Source: G958295645 sp965242735
GTDB lineage: Bacteria > Gemmatimonadota > Gemmatimonadetes > Longimicrobiales > Gaopeijiaceae
DNA: 64,000 bases
NCBI GenBank assembly: GCA_965242735.1
Contig: OZ251497.1
Location: forward strand, 1,240,001-1,304,000
Direction of reading: 5' to 3'
Each line of letters opens with the position of its first letter. The first letter of the stretch is position 1. Under the pieces are notes generated by a model. It searched no databases. It saw only the letters and a list, made by a program, of their open reading frames with translations, and was not told where the DNA came from. Of this stretch, positions 17,859 through 26,420 are shown piece after piece. Made by a program: the position numbers and the translations under genes.

Positions 17859-18425
17859 ATGAGTTGCCTTGCGCTGAACGCGTCCTACGAGCCGTTGACG
17901 ATCGTGCCCGCGCGCAGGGCCGTGCGTCTCGTGCTGGACGCCAAGGCGGAAGTCCTGGAAGCCGACGCGCAGCGCGCGTTTCGGTCGGCCCGCCTGCATC
18001 ATCCGTTTCCGCTGGTCATCCGGCTGGCGCGCTACGTCCACGTGCCGAGACGCTTTCGCAGGCAGGTGACGAACACGTTCTTGTTCGCGCGCGACGGCTA
18101 CGCGTGCCAGTACTGCGGACGCCACAAGCGGATGCTGCGCGGCCGAGAGTTCCTCACCCGCGACCATGTTCTTCCGATTTCGCGCGGCGGAGCGAACGCG
18201 TGGACGAACGTGGTGACGGCCTGCTCCACGTGCAATCATCGCAAGGGCGGCCAGCTGCCGGCCGAAGCCGGCCTGCGCTTGTCCAAGCGTCCGGCGGAGC
18301 CCAATCACGTCAGGCTGGTCTGGGCCGTCCGCAAGGTCACGCCGGTGCAGGCCAAGTACATCGAAATGTTCTTCGGGGAAGACGCCGTTCCGGCGCTGTA
18401 CGGCCGTGAGGAGGCGTCGGCCTGA
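17859..18425 (+). CDS. HNH endonuclease-family protein
   Basis: A 188-residue protein of the stand-alone HNH family common in high-GC bacteria. The N-terminal region (CLALNASYEPLTIVPARRAV) is conserved in this family. The nuclease fold comprises the zinc knuckle CQYCGRHK near residue 85, the catalytic LTRDHVLPISRGGANAWTN near 103-120, and CSTCNHRKG near 126. All HNH residues appear intact. AAGGAGAGG upstream gives ATG 17859 a good ribosome site. Biological role is unknown. The 225-bp spacer before it (17634-17858) contains a short GCCGCCATGGGCGGC palindrome, possibly the priA terminator, and no gene that I can see. Confidence 0.88.
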   Translation: MSCLALNASYEPLTIVPARRAVRLVLDAKAEVLEADAQRAFRSARLHHPFPLVIRLARYVHVPRRFRRQVTNTFLFARDGYACQYCGRHKRMLRGREFLTRDHVLPISRGGANAWTNVVTACSTCNHRKGGQLPAEAGLRLSKRPAEPNHVRLVWAVRKVTPVQAKYIEMFFGEDAVPALYGREEASA

Positions 18426-18526
18426 CGGACCGGCCTGGGGGGAAGCGCGAGCCGGAAGCGGAACCGCCGCCGCCGAGGCCGGTTGCCGCTGCGCCGGAGT
18501 CCCCTGTCGCAGCCCGCTCCGGCCTG

Positions 18527-19075
18527 GTGCCCGCCTCAAGCGCGGCCGGAGATGCGCACCCGGCCGTCGCGCCCCGCCCGGAGCCCCGCCCGGCGGAGCG
18601 GCGTCCCCGCCTTCTGGAGCGCGGCTTCGAGTTCCGCGGGAGGCCCTGGACCGCGAGGCTGGCCGGCGTCGCGGCCGCGGCTGCCTCGTCCGGCTCCGGC
18701 GCACCGCTCCTTCACGTTCGCTTCCAGCCCGCCGCCCCGCCGCCGCTCTCCTCCGGTCGCGCGGCTGCGGGCCCGGGCTCCGCCATGCCCGGCGGCTCTG
18801 CCTCGCCCGGGTCCGCGCCGCCTGGCCCCTCGCCGTCCGGCTCCGGATCGTCCAGCTCCTCGCCGCCCCGCCGCGCGTGGCCGAATTCGTCCTCGCACCC
18901 GCCGGAGCCGGAGCCGCCGCCGGGCGGCGCCTCTCCCCATTCGCTCGCGGCCTACCTGGTCGCAGCCGACCTGGCGGACGTGTCCGAGACCCAGCTGCAG
19001 GACGTGCTCGCCGAGCGCCTCGACGCGACCGCCCTCTCCGGCGCGGTCGCCGAGGGCCGCCGTCCCCTCCGCTGA
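18527..19075 (+). CDS. Uncharacterised protein, proline/serine-rich linker
   Basis: A 182-residue reading frame. I do not recognise the family. A possible folded core is LERGFEFRGRPWTARLAGVA followed by APLLHVRFQPA at about residues 30-80. A long Pro/Ser/Gly linker comes next, then a helical end (SLAAYLVAADLADVSETQLQ). The codon pattern fits a genuine but rapidly evolving gene. GTG 18527 is a provisional start; a CTG at 18422, overlapping the HNH stop and preceded by GGAGG, would extend it in frame. The opposite strand also has open frames because of extreme GC, so the call is tentative. Confidence 0.45.
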   Translation: MPASSAAGDAHPAVAPRPEPRPAERRPRLLERGFEFRGRPWTARLAGVAAAAASSGSGAPLLHVRFQPAAPPPLSSGRAAAGPGSAMPGGSASPGSAPPGPSPSGSGSSSSSPPRRAWPNSSSHPPEPEPPPGGASPHSLAAYLVAADLADVSETQLQDVLAERLDATALSGAVAEGRRPLR

Positions 19076-19240
19076 GTCGTCGAGCTTGCCCTCGGGCCGC
19101 CCTGCCGCCGCCCGCGCCCCGAGGATGTGCTCGGCCGAGACCGCGCGCCCCACGGACTCTCTTGGCGACGCCGGCCGGCCCAGGCCGCTTCAACGGCCGT
19201 CTCAACGGAAGGGCGCGTCCGCGTGTCCTTGTGCCGACGA

Positions 19241-19819
19241 ATGAAGAATCGGACCGATGCCGAGCTGGTCGAGCTGGCGAAGCTGGGGGACAGCGACGCG
19301 TTCGGCGAACTGGTCCGCCGATACCAGGGCGCGGCCTACGCCGTTGCCCGCGGGGTCACGGGACACCACGAAGATGCCGAAGACGCAGTGCAGGACGCCT
19401 TTGTCACGGCCTTGCGGAGGCTGGAGGAATGCCGCGACTCGAAGAAATTCGCCGGCTGGCTGCTCGCGATCGTGAGGAACACGGCGCGCAACGTCGTGCG
19501 GCGCGAAAGCCTGCGCGCCACCGAGCCGGTTCCGCCCGACGCGCAGTCGAGCCGGCCGGGCCCCGAGGCCGAGGCGGAGCTCGCGGAGCTGCGGCGCGAC
19601 CTGGAGGCCGCGTTGGCCGAGCTGCCTGCCATGCAGCGCGAGATCGTGCTGCTCTACGACTTGGAGGGATGGAAGCACGACGAGATCGCCGAGCGGCTGG
19701 GCGTCCCGTCCGGCACCGTTCGGTCGCACCTCCACTTCGCCAGGAAGGCGTTGCGAGAGCGGCTTGCGAAATGGCAAGGGCGCGCAACGCCGGGGCGAGA
19801 CCCGGAAGACGCCGAATGA
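19241..19819 (+). CDS. ECF-type RNA polymerase sigma factor
   Basis: A 192-residue sigma-70 family extracytoplasmic-function factor. Region 2 comprises LGDSDAFGELVRRYQGAAYA, EDAEDAVQDAFVTALRRLE and FAGWLLAIVRNTARNVVRRE, at about residues 10-90. Region 4 comprises LPAMQREIVLLYDLEGWKHD followed by EIAERLGVPSGTVRSHLHFA at about 130-175. It directs RNA polymerase to stress promoters, most likely including its own operon. It is followed by a putative anti-sigma protein, a Spy-like protein and a complete TolC/MacB-type export system, all in the same direction, so the exporter is probably part of its regulon. Confidence 0.93.
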   Translation: MKNRTDAELVELAKLGDSDAFGELVRRYQGAAYAVARGVTGHHEDAEDAVQDAFVTALRRLEECRDSKKFAGWLLAIVRNTARNVVRRESLRATEPVPPDAQSSRPGPEAEAELAELRRDLEAALAELPAMQREIVLLYDLEGWKHDEIAERLGVPSGTVRSHLHFARKALRERLAKWQGRATPGRDPEDAE

Positions 19820-19955
19820 CGAGATCGCCGTCGCTTCCTTGCGCACGCAACGACGAGCGAAGAGGACCGAACCGCGGGCTTCTCGGGCGGCCGCGACGCC
19901 GTCCAGCAGGCCCGGCCACGAGACCCCCAAGAAGCCAAGCGACCCGGAGACGACG

Positions 19956-20345
19956 ATGAACGATCGCCGAGACCGCCCTCCCGATCTCTCGCTTCTGGAC
20001 CCGGGGCGCACCGATCCGGGGTACTGGCAGCGGCTTCGCGCCGCCATTCTGTCGGCCGTCGCCTTCGAGCTCGCCGCCCGCCGCGAGCGGGCGCGCCTGT
20101 CGGTGGCGGGCGTCCTTTCGGGATGGTCCAAGAAGCTGATTCCCGCGGCCCTCGCGGCGTCCGTCGCCGCGTTGGCGATGTGGTCGCAGGGCCGCGGAGG
20201 CGGAGAAGCCGTGCCTCCCCCGCAGCCGTTGGCGCTCGAAGACGTCTTGGGCCTCGGAGCGGAGGGCGAGCTGTCGTGGGCGGCGCAGGGAGCGGCCGCC
20301 AACTCGGTGGCGTTCATGAGCTTCGTCGAAAGCGAGGGCCGTTAG
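19956..20345 (+). CDS. Putative membrane-anchored anti-sigma protein
   Basis: A 129-residue protein encoded directly behind the ECF sigma gene. A cytoplasmic N-terminus (LDPGRTDPGYWQRLRAAILS, then ELAARRERARLS) precedes one membrane helix (LIPAALAASVAALAMWSQ at about residues 60-78) and a short periplasmic tail. Position and topology are those of anti-sigma factors; there is no zinc HxxxCxxC motif, so sequence alone does not prove the role. GGAG upstream supports ATG 19956. Confidence 0.65.
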   Translation: MNDRRDRPPDLSLLDPGRTDPGYWQRLRAAILSAVAFELAARRERARLSVAGVLSGWSKKLIPAALAASVAALAMWSQGRGGGEAVPPPQPLALEDVLGLGAEGELSWAAQGAAANSVAFMSFVESEGR

Positions 20346-20348
20346 GCG

Positions 20349-20780
20349 ATGGGCGCGCGCGCGAACGCTCGGATCCTGTCGGCCGCCTTGCTGGTCGGCA
20401 TGCTCGGCGTGGGTTTCCTGGCGGGGATGGCCTGGCAGGGAGACCGCGCGCCCGAACCGGCCGAGGACGCCCGAGAACGCGAGCGCGGCGACCGCTCGGA
20501 CCGAAGCGGCCGGGGGCTCCTGATCGACCAAGTCGGCCTGTCCGCTGAAACGCGGGCCCAGGCCGGCGACGTAATTCGACACTTTCGGGTCCAGATGCAC
20601 GCGCTCGACAAGGAGCTTCAGGCCGAGTACGAGCCGCGCCAACGCGCGCTGGCGCGCAGGGCGCGCGACTCGATCCGGTCGTTGCTGTCGCCGCAGGAGC
20701 GGGCGGTCTACGACTCGCTCCTCGCAGCCCGGCATTCGCGGCGCGGCGACGGCGAGCGGAGCGGGAACCAAGAACGGTAG
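20349..20780 (+). CDS. Spy/CpxP-like periplasmic stress protein
   Basis: A 143-residue protein with an N-terminal membrane anchor (ILSAALLVGMLGVGFLAGMA). A highly charged, helical periplasmic part follows (AQAGDVIRHFRVQMHALDKE, then RDSIRSLLSPQERAVYDSL). Helical proteins of this type next to ECF sigma/anti-sigma genes resemble Spy/CpxP/CnrX-type periplasmic sensors or chaperones. The stretch LSPQERAVYDSL is typical of the group. It sits 3 bp after the anti-sigma gene and 14 bp before tolC. Function in signal sensing is inference. Confidence 0.65.
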   Translation: MGARANARILSAALLVGMLGVGFLAGMAWQGDRAPEPAEDARERERGDRSDRSGRGLLIDQVGLSAETRAQAGDVIRHFRVQMHALDKELQAEYEPRQRALARRARDSIRSLLSPQERAVYDSLLAARHSRRGDGERSGNQER

Positions 20781-20794
20781 AGGAGGAACGCGAA

Positions 20795-22114
20795 GTGCAT
20801 GCGAACAAGCGGGTGCGGTGGAATGCCTGGACAGTCCTGGCCGTGGCGGTTGCGGCATGGGCCGGAGGAAGCGGCGCGGTTGCGCAAGAGCCCCGTGCGG
20901 AGATCACGCTGGAAGAGGCGCTGGACTTGGCGCTCGTGCACAGCCCGCAGGTGGCCCAGAGCCAAGCGGCGCTGGCCAACGCCTCCGGCACGCGCCGACG
21001 AGCGGTGGGCTCGTTCCTGCCCAACGTCACCATGGGCTCGGGCGCGTCGGTTCAGAGCCAGAGCCGCTTCGATCCCAGCACGCAGCGCGTCGTCTCCGGA
21101 TCGAGCGACTCCTACAACGCTTCGATGAACGCGTCGTACCAGCTCTTCCAAGGGGGCCGCAAGTTCCACGAGCTCAGCCGCACGGGGTCCGCCATTCGCC
21201 AAGCCGAGGCCAACCTCAGCAATCAGCGCTTCGCCGTGCAGCTCCAGACCCGGACGCTGTTCATGAACGCGCTGCGCCAAGCCGAACTGGTGCAAGTCGC
21301 CGCCGCGCGCGTGGACCGCGCCCGGGAGAGCTTGGACATGACGCGCGCCAGGGTGCAGCAGGGGACCAGCACCCGGTCCGACAGCCTTCGCACGCGCCTG
21401 GAGCTGACCAACGCCAGGCAGGCCCACCTTCAGGCCGAGAACCAGCTTCGGGCGGCGCGCTTCTCGCTTGGCCGCCAAGTCGGCGAAGCCGGCCCGGTGG
21501 CGCCCGTCGTCCCGGACAACCTGGACCCGGGCCCGCTCGCCCTGCCGGAGTCCGAGATCATCGCGCTGGCGCAGGCGGCGTCGCCCGCGGTGCAGGCCGC
21601 CGAGGCCGCCGCGTCCGTCGCCAACGCCGCCGTCCGAAACGCCCAGGCCGGATACTTGCCGAACCTGTCCGTCTCGTCGGGCTACACGTGGGCCAACCAA
21701 GCGCCGGCCCTGTCCGGAGGCAACACGAGCTGGAACTTCCGAATCTCGGGAAGCTACACGCTGTTCGACGGGTTCCAGCGGTCGGCCAACGTCAGCCAGG
21801 CCTCGGAGAGCCGGCGCGTGTCGCGCCTTCAGGAGGAGGACGCGCGCAGGCAAGTGCGGCAGAGCGTGGACGCCGCGCTCCGCACGCTGGAGACGCAGGA
21901 GCAGGCCATTGCGATCGCCCGCGAGGCGGTGGCGGTCGCGGAAGAGGACCTTCGATTCATTCGGGAGCGCTACGCGGTTCAGATGGCGTCCGCGCTGGAC
22001 GTCGTGACGAGCCAAGTGGCGCTCGACCAAGCCGAGGCCGACTTGGTGTCGGCCCGGTACGACTACGTGCTCGCGAAAGCGGAGCTGGAATCCATCGTGG
22101 GGAGAGCGCTGTGA
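20795..22114 (+). CDS. TolC-family outer-membrane efflux protein
   Basis: A 439-residue outer-membrane channel of a tripartite exporter. The signal peptide ends near GGSGAVAQEP. The two OEP repeats are visible, one beginning ITLEEALDLALVHSPQVAQS and another around LPESEIIALAQAASPAVQAA. Long coiled-coil helices end in DLRFIRERYAVQMASALDVV. GTG 20795 follows AGAGGAGG at good spacing. Its stop overlaps the ATP-binding subunit start (TGATG), so translation is coupled. With the next three genes it forms a complete MacAB-TolC-like pump. Confidence 0.93.
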   Translation: MHANKRVRWNAWTVLAVAVAAWAGGSGAVAQEPRAEITLEEALDLALVHSPQVAQSQAALANASGTRRRAVGSFLPNVTMGSGASVQSQSRFDPSTQRVVSGSSDSYNASMNASYQLFQGGRKFHELSRTGSAIRQAEANLSNQRFAVQLQTRTLFMNALRQAELVQVAAARVDRARESLDMTRARVQQGTSTRSDSLRTRLELTNARQAHLQAENQLRAARFSLGRQVGEAGPVAPVVPDNLDPGPLALPESEIIALAQAASPAVQAAEAAASVANAAVRNAQAGYLPNLSVSSGYTWANQAPALSGGNTSWNFRISGSYTLFDGFQRSANVSQASESRRVSRLQEEDARRQVRQSVDAALRTLETQEQAIAIAREAVAVAEEDLRFIRERYAVQMASALDVVTSQVALDQAEADLVSARYDYVLAKAELESIVGRAL

Positions 22115-22842
22115 TGCAGAACGGAAACGGGGCAGGGGGAGGAAGCGACGTCGTCATCAGCACGAAGGGGCTGAGCAAGCACTACGTGCTCGGGGCCGAG
22201 ACGGTGCGGGCGGTTCGCGGCGTGGACCTGAACATTCGGCGCGGCGAGTTCGTGGCGATGATGGGGCCGTCGGGCAGCGGAAAGTCCACGTTCATGAACC
22301 TGATCGGCTGCCTGGACACGCCGACCGACGGCGACTACTGGCTCAACGGGCGCCGCGTGTCGGAGCTGTCGGACGACCAGCTGGCGCGGGTGCGCAACCG
22401 CGACATCGGGTTCGTCTTTCAGACGTTCAATCTGCTGCCGCGGGCCACGTCGCTGCACAACGTGGAGCTGCCCTTGATCTACGCCGGCACGTCCGCCAAG
22501 CGGCGACGGCGCCGGGCCGAGGACAAGCTGCGGCGCGTGGGGCTGGCGGACCGAATGGACCACAAGCCGCCGGAGCTGTCGGGCGGACAGCGGCAGCGCG
22601 TGGCGATTGCGCGGGCGCTGGTCAACGATCCCGCGCTGCTGCTGGCCGACGAGCCGACGGGCAATCTGGACTCGAAGACTTCTCGGGAGATCGTGGAAAT
22701 CCTGGTCGAGCTCAACGAGGCGGGACAGACGATTCTCCTGGTGACTCACGAGGCGGACATCGCCGCCGCCGCGTCCCGCCAGATCCACCTCATGGACGGA
22801 CTGGTCGAGCGGGACTTCATGAACGAAGGGAACGGAGCATGA
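22114..22842 (+). CDS. MacB/LolD-type ABC transporter ATP-binding protein
   Basis: A 242-residue ATPase of the FtsE/LolD/MacB group. Walker A is GPSGSGKS near residue 50, the Q-loop is FVFQTFNLLPRAT near 96, the signature LSGGQRQRVAIARALVN is near 150, and Walker B with the D-loop LLLADEPTGNLDSKT is near 175. It powers the FtsX-like permease encoded at 24517. It overlaps tolC upstream by 1 bp and the adaptor gene downstream by 4 bp. Confidence 0.95.
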   Translation: MQNGNGAGGGSDVVISTKGLSKHYVLGAETVRAVRGVDLNIRRGEFVAMMGPSGSGKSTFMNLIGCLDTPTDGDYWLNGRRVSELSDDQLARVRNRDIGFVFQTFNLLPRATSLHNVELPLIYAGTSAKRRRRRAEDKLRRVGLADRMDHKPPELSGGQRQRVAIARALVNDPALLLADEPTGNLDSKTSREIVEILVELNEAGQTILLVTHEADIAAAASRQIHLMDGLVERDFMNEGNGA

Positions 22843-24485
22843 GATCGATTCGCATTGCCGGACGGGGGTCGCTGGCCGCCGCCGCGGCGCTCGTTCTGGC
22901 GGGGGCATGCGCGCAGCAGGAAGAAGAAGAGGCCGTCGCGGTCCAGACCGTCGCGGCGGAAGTGCGCGACATGCGCATCACGGCCGAGGCCACGGGCGAG
23001 ATCGAGCCCATCCGCAAGGTCGAGGTGAAGTCGAAGGCGTCGGGCGAGATCATGGAGCTCTACGTGGACTCCGGCGACGAAGTGGAGCCCGGCAAGCTCC
23101 TGGCGCGGGTCGATCCCCGCGACGTGCGCAACGGGCACGACCAGGCGCGCGCCGACCTCGACGTCGCCAAGGCGCGCATGCAGATCTCGGAAGAGCAGCT
23201 GGGGCGTTCCGAAGAGCTGTTTCGCTCCGAAGTGATGACGGCCCAGGAATACGAGAGCCGGCAGCTGGAGCACGCGAACGCGCAGGCGGCGCTGGTGCGC
23301 GCCACGACCAATTTCGAGCTCGCCGAGCTGCGCCTCAGCGACGTGACGATTCGCGCGCCCATGGCCGGGACCATTCTGGAGAAGCTGGTCGAGGACGGCC
23401 AAGTCATTCAGTCCGCCACCGGCAACGTGTCCGGCGGCACCACGCTGTTCGTCATGGCCAACCTGGACGACATGCGCGTTCGGACGCTGGTGGACGAGAC
23501 GGACGTCGGGCAGCTGGAAGCGGGACTGCCGGCGACGGTGAGCGTCGAGGCGTTCCCGGACCGGACGTTCCAGGGGGAGATCGAGAAGATCGAGCCCCAG
23601 GCCACGGTCGTGCAGAACGTCACGATGTTCCCGGTCATCGTGCTGCTCGACAACCGGGCCGGCCTGCTGAAGCCCGGCATGAACGCCGAGGTGGAGGTGC
23701 TGGTCGACCGGCGCATGTCCGTCGTCACGGTGCCCAACAACGCGGTCGTCAAGCCGTTCGAGTTGGCGCCGGCCGCGGAAGTGCTGGGACTGGACCCGGA
23801 GAGCATGTCGATCGATCGCGGCGTCTGGGCCGAGCTCATGCAGACGGCGACGGCCCGGGTGACGGGCGGCGGCGGTCTCGGCGGGCAGACGGCGGGGACC
23901 CGGGCGGCGGCGAATCCGGAGATGGCGCAGCTGCGGGAGAAGATCGCTTCCGGCGAGATCGGGAGGGACTCGGCGGCCGCGCTGATGACTGCTTGGCGCG
24001 AGCGCATGGGAGCGGCGGGCGCCGGAGGGGGCAGGGCAGCGGGACGTGTGGCCGGCGCCGCGGCGGGCCCCGATGCCGGTGCCGACGCCGAGCCGAACGG
24101 AGCGGCGAATTCGGACGAGACGCCGGGTGCCGACGCAGAAGCGCGGAGGCCCGCGCGAGGCCAGGGGACGGCCGGGCGCGCCATGGGCGCCGGGAGGGAC
24201 GGCGGCGGCGGTTGGGCCGGCTTCGGCGCCTTCGCTCCTCAGGGAGGGTCCAGGGGAGACCCGGCATTCGAGCCGGCGGTGGCGTTCGTCATGGACGAAG
24301 CGGGCAACATCTCCGCGCGTCCCGTGCTGATGGGACTGACGGACTGGGACTACGCCGAGATCGTGACCGGTCTGGAGGAAGGCGAGCAGGTGGCGCTCAT
24401 CGGCGCGGCCCAGCTGCAGGCCCAGCAGGCCGAGCGGATGGAGCGAATGCGGAGCCGCATGGGCGGCCGTCCGTTCGGCGGATAA
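22839..24485 (+). CDS. RND/MacA-type periplasmic adaptor lipoprotein with a Gly/Ala-rich insertion
   Basis: A 548-residue membrane fusion protein linking the ABC permease to TolC. It has a lipoprotein-type signal (ALVLAGAC). The biotinyl-lipoyl half-domains (VEVKSKASGEIMELYVDSGD and VTIRAPMAGTILEKLVEDGQ) flank an alpha-hairpin at about residues 90-165, followed by a beta-barrel domain (VETDVGQ region and TVSVEAFPDRTFQGEIEKIE). The usual family length is 370-420. Here residues of about 335-470 form an extra glycine/alanine-rich, low-complexity stretch before the C-terminal membrane-proximal strands (AFVMDEAGNISARPVLMG). Confidence 0.92.
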   Translation: MRSIRIAGRGSLAAAAALVLAGACAQQEEEEAVAVQTVAAEVRDMRITAEATGEIEPIRKVEVKSKASGEIMELYVDSGDEVEPGKLLARVDPRDVRNGHDQARADLDVAKARMQISEEQLGRSEELFRSEVMTAQEYESRQLEHANAQAALVRATTNFELAELRLSDVTIRAPMAGTILEKLVEDGQVIQSATGNVSGGTTLFVMANLDDMRVRTLVDETDVGQLEAGLPATVSVEAFPDRTFQGEIEKIEPQATVVQNVTMFPVIVLLDNRAGLLKPGMNAEVEVLVDRRMSVVTVPNNAVVKPFELAPAAEVLGLDPESMSIDRGVWAELMQTATARVTGGGGLGGQTAGTRAAANPEMAQLREKIASGEIGRDSAAALMTAWRERMGAAGAGGGRAAGRVAGAAAGPDAGADAEPNGAANSDETPGADAEARRPARGQGTAGRAMGAGRDGGGGWAGFGAFAPQGGSRGDPAFEPAVAFVMDEAGNISARPVLMGLTDWDYAEIVTGLEEGEQVALIGAAQLQAQQAERMERMRSRMGGRPFGG

Positions 24486-24516
24486 GAGGCGCGCCCCCTT
24501 CGAGGAGGAGACATCC

Positions 24517-25734
24517 ATGTTCGTCGTCAAGGAAACGATTGTCGTCGCGCTGGGGTCGATCAAGGCGAACGCGCTGCGTTCCGGCCTCACCACGCTGGGC
24601 ATCGTCATCGGATGCGCGGCCGTGATCGCGATGGTGGCGCTGGGCGAGGGCGCCCAGCGGCGCGTCCAGCAGCAGATCGACGTCATGGGCACCAACGTGC
24701 TCACGGTCCGTCCCGGCCAAGGCTTCTTCCGGGGCGTGGCGAGCGGCAGCACGCGCCTGCAGGAAGACGACGCCGTCGCGCTGCGCGACGCGCTCGCCGG
24801 ACGCTACCAAGTGGCCCCCGAGATCGAGACCCGCCAGCAGATCTCGTATCTGCGGTGGAACTCCTCCAATTCGGTCATCGGAACTTGGCCGAGCTTCTTC
24901 GACCTTCACAACCACGACGTCGAGCACGGCCGCTTCTTCGACGAGGGGGAAGTGCAGGGCCGCCGCCGCGTCGCCGTGCTGGGCTACAACCTGCCCGAGG
25001 AGCTGGGCACGCCCGCGTCGCTGCTCGTGGGACGCACGATCCAGATTCGGGGCCTGCCCTTCGAGGTCGTGGGCACGCTGAAGGAGAAGGGCTCGGCTTG
25101 GTGGGTGCGGCCCGACGACCAGGTCTTCATCCCCCTCTCCACGGCCATGTACCGAGTGATGGGCGGACGCGACCGCCTGCGCTCCATCTACGTGGCCACC
25201 GAGTCGTCCGAGCAGCTCGACGCGGCCTGGGCGGACATCGACCGGGTCGTCCGGCGCGAACACCGCATTCCGCCGAGCGAGGAGGCGGACTTCAACATCA
25301 GCCGCTCGTCCGAGATGCTCGAGGTGTCCAACGAGACCAACGAGACGCTGGGTCTCCTGCTGGCCGGGATCGCCAGCGTCAGCCTGCTGGTCGGCGGCAT
25401 CGGAATCATGAACATCATGCTCGTGAGCGTTACCGAGCGGACGCGCGAGATCGGCGTGCGCAAGGCGCTGGGCGCCAGCCGCAAGACGATCCTGTTTCAG
25501 TTCTTGGTCGAGGCCCTGGCGCTCTGCGTGGTGGGCGGCTTTCTCGGCGTCGCCGCCGGCGCCGGGAGCGCGCGCCTGATCACTCAGCTGAATCCCAGCT
25601 GGGAAACCGCGGTGGCGCCGGAAGCCATCGCCGTGGCGCTAGGATTCTCGGCCGCGATCGGCCTCTTCTTCGGGATTTGGCCTGCCAGGCGCGCCGCCGT
25701 CTTGGACCCGATCGACGCCCTGAGGTACGAGTAG
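24517..25734 (+). CDS. MacB-like FtsX-family ABC permease
   Basis: A 405-residue permease. The N-terminal membrane helix is GLTTLGIVIGCAAVIAMVAL. A large periplasmic MacB_PCD domain begins LGEGAQRRVQQQIDVMGTNV at about residues 42-250, and three C-terminal helices form the FtsX domain (LLLAGIASVSLLVGGIGIMN, then VRKALGASRKTILFQFLVEA). An excellent GGAGGAG ribosome site precedes ATG 24517. Mechanotransmission-type export of antibiotics, lipids or peptides is typical of the family; the substrate here is unknown. It is the last gene of the ECF-led operon. Confidence 0.94.
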   Translation: MFVVKETIVVALGSIKANALRSGLTTLGIVIGCAAVIAMVALGEGAQRRVQQQIDVMGTNVLTVRPGQGFFRGVASGSTRLQEDDAVALRDALAGRYQVAPEIETRQQISYLRWNSSNSVIGTWPSFFDLHNHDVEHGRFFDEGEVQGRRRVAVLGYNLPEELGTPASLLVGRTIQIRGLPFEVVGTLKEKGSAWWVRPDDQVFIPLSTAMYRVMGGRDRLRSIYVATESSEQLDAAWADIDRVVRREHRIPPSEEADFNISRSSEMLEVSNETNETLGLLLAGIASVSLLVGGIGIMNIMLVSVTERTREIGVRKALGASRKTILFQFLVEALALCVVGGFLGVAAGAGSARLITQLNPSWETAVAPEAIAVALGFSAAIGLFFGIWPARRAAVLDPIDALRYE

Positions 25735-25770
25735 GGGAGGGGCAGGCGAGGCCGTCGCGGCCGCATGAAG

Positions 25771-26367
25771 CTACTCGGCGCAGTGGTAATGAACGTCAAT
25801 CCTGATGCGCGCGATTCCGTGCGCGCCCACATGTCTCGTCGCAAGCCATGAGGCATCGCATTCCGGCCGATCCCCGCCGATCCTCGTGCAATCAATGAAC
25901 CGGAGAAGGTCCTCTCGCGAGGCCCCGCTTTCTATCCGGCAAGCGAACGCAGCGAGTGCAGAATGCGTTGCCGGTGCCGGTTCGTCCGGCCCCGATCGGT
26001 CCGGTGCCACGGATTCCGCCCGCGTCTCGACGAATGCTCCGGTTTCCTGCAACTGCCTCATCGTGTTGTCGAAGTCCCGTGCCACGTTGTCGAAGTCCCG
26101 TGCCGCGTTGTCGAAGTTCTGCTGCGCCGCGTTGGACGAGTTGTTGTTGAAATCCCGCATCACGCTGTCGAAAGTCCGCTTCAAGTTGTCGAAATTGCGC
26201 TCCATGCTACGCAAGAGAACGAGATTGAGCTTGGGCAGCTTGGGCGGCGGCGCGGGCGGCACGCTGGCCGTGGCGGGCAGCTCGGGCTCGGCACTTGGCA
26301 CGGTGGGCAGCTCGCAGGCGGTCAGGAGCAACGTGGCGACCCATGCCAAGCCCGCCGGGCGTCGCAA
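25771..26367 (-). CDS. Lipoprotein with FDN heptad-like repeats
   Basis: A 198-residue protein. I place the start at TTG 26367 because the frame then begins LRRPAGLAWVATLLLTAC, a proper lipoprotein signal with Cys 18. A Pro-rich linker is followed by a helical region with repeated seven-residue units (NFDNAAR, DFDNVAR, DFDNTMR) at about residues 55-105, encoded by 21-bp direct repeats around 26070-26130. The C-terminal part contains paired cysteines (AFACRIESG, RFIDCTRIG, PECDAS). The heptads look like a coiled coil, reminiscent of Lpp-like surface stalks. Family unknown. It is the fourth gene downstream of the second ECF sigma factor. Confidence 0.65.
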   Translation of the reverse strand: MRRPAGLAWVATLLLTACELPTVPSAEPELPATASVPPAPPPKLPKLNLVLLRSMERNFDNLKRTFDSVMRDFNNNSSNAAQQNFDNAARDFDNVARDFDNTMRQLQETGAFVETRAESVAPDRSGPDEPAPATHSALAAFACRIESGASREDLLRFIDCTRIGGDRPECDASWLATRHVGAHGIARIRIDVHYHCAE

Positions 26368-26420
26368 CCGGCGAGCGGGGCACGACCGTGCCGCGGGAAT
26401 TTGTCTAACGGGCCGAAAGG

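Noticed and set aside
13218..19205. A 1995-codon open frame on the minus strand
   Set aside because: It runs antisense through ccmH, priA and the HNH gene, is composed of Arg/Pro/Ala-rich shadow sequence and shows no domain; it results from high GC.
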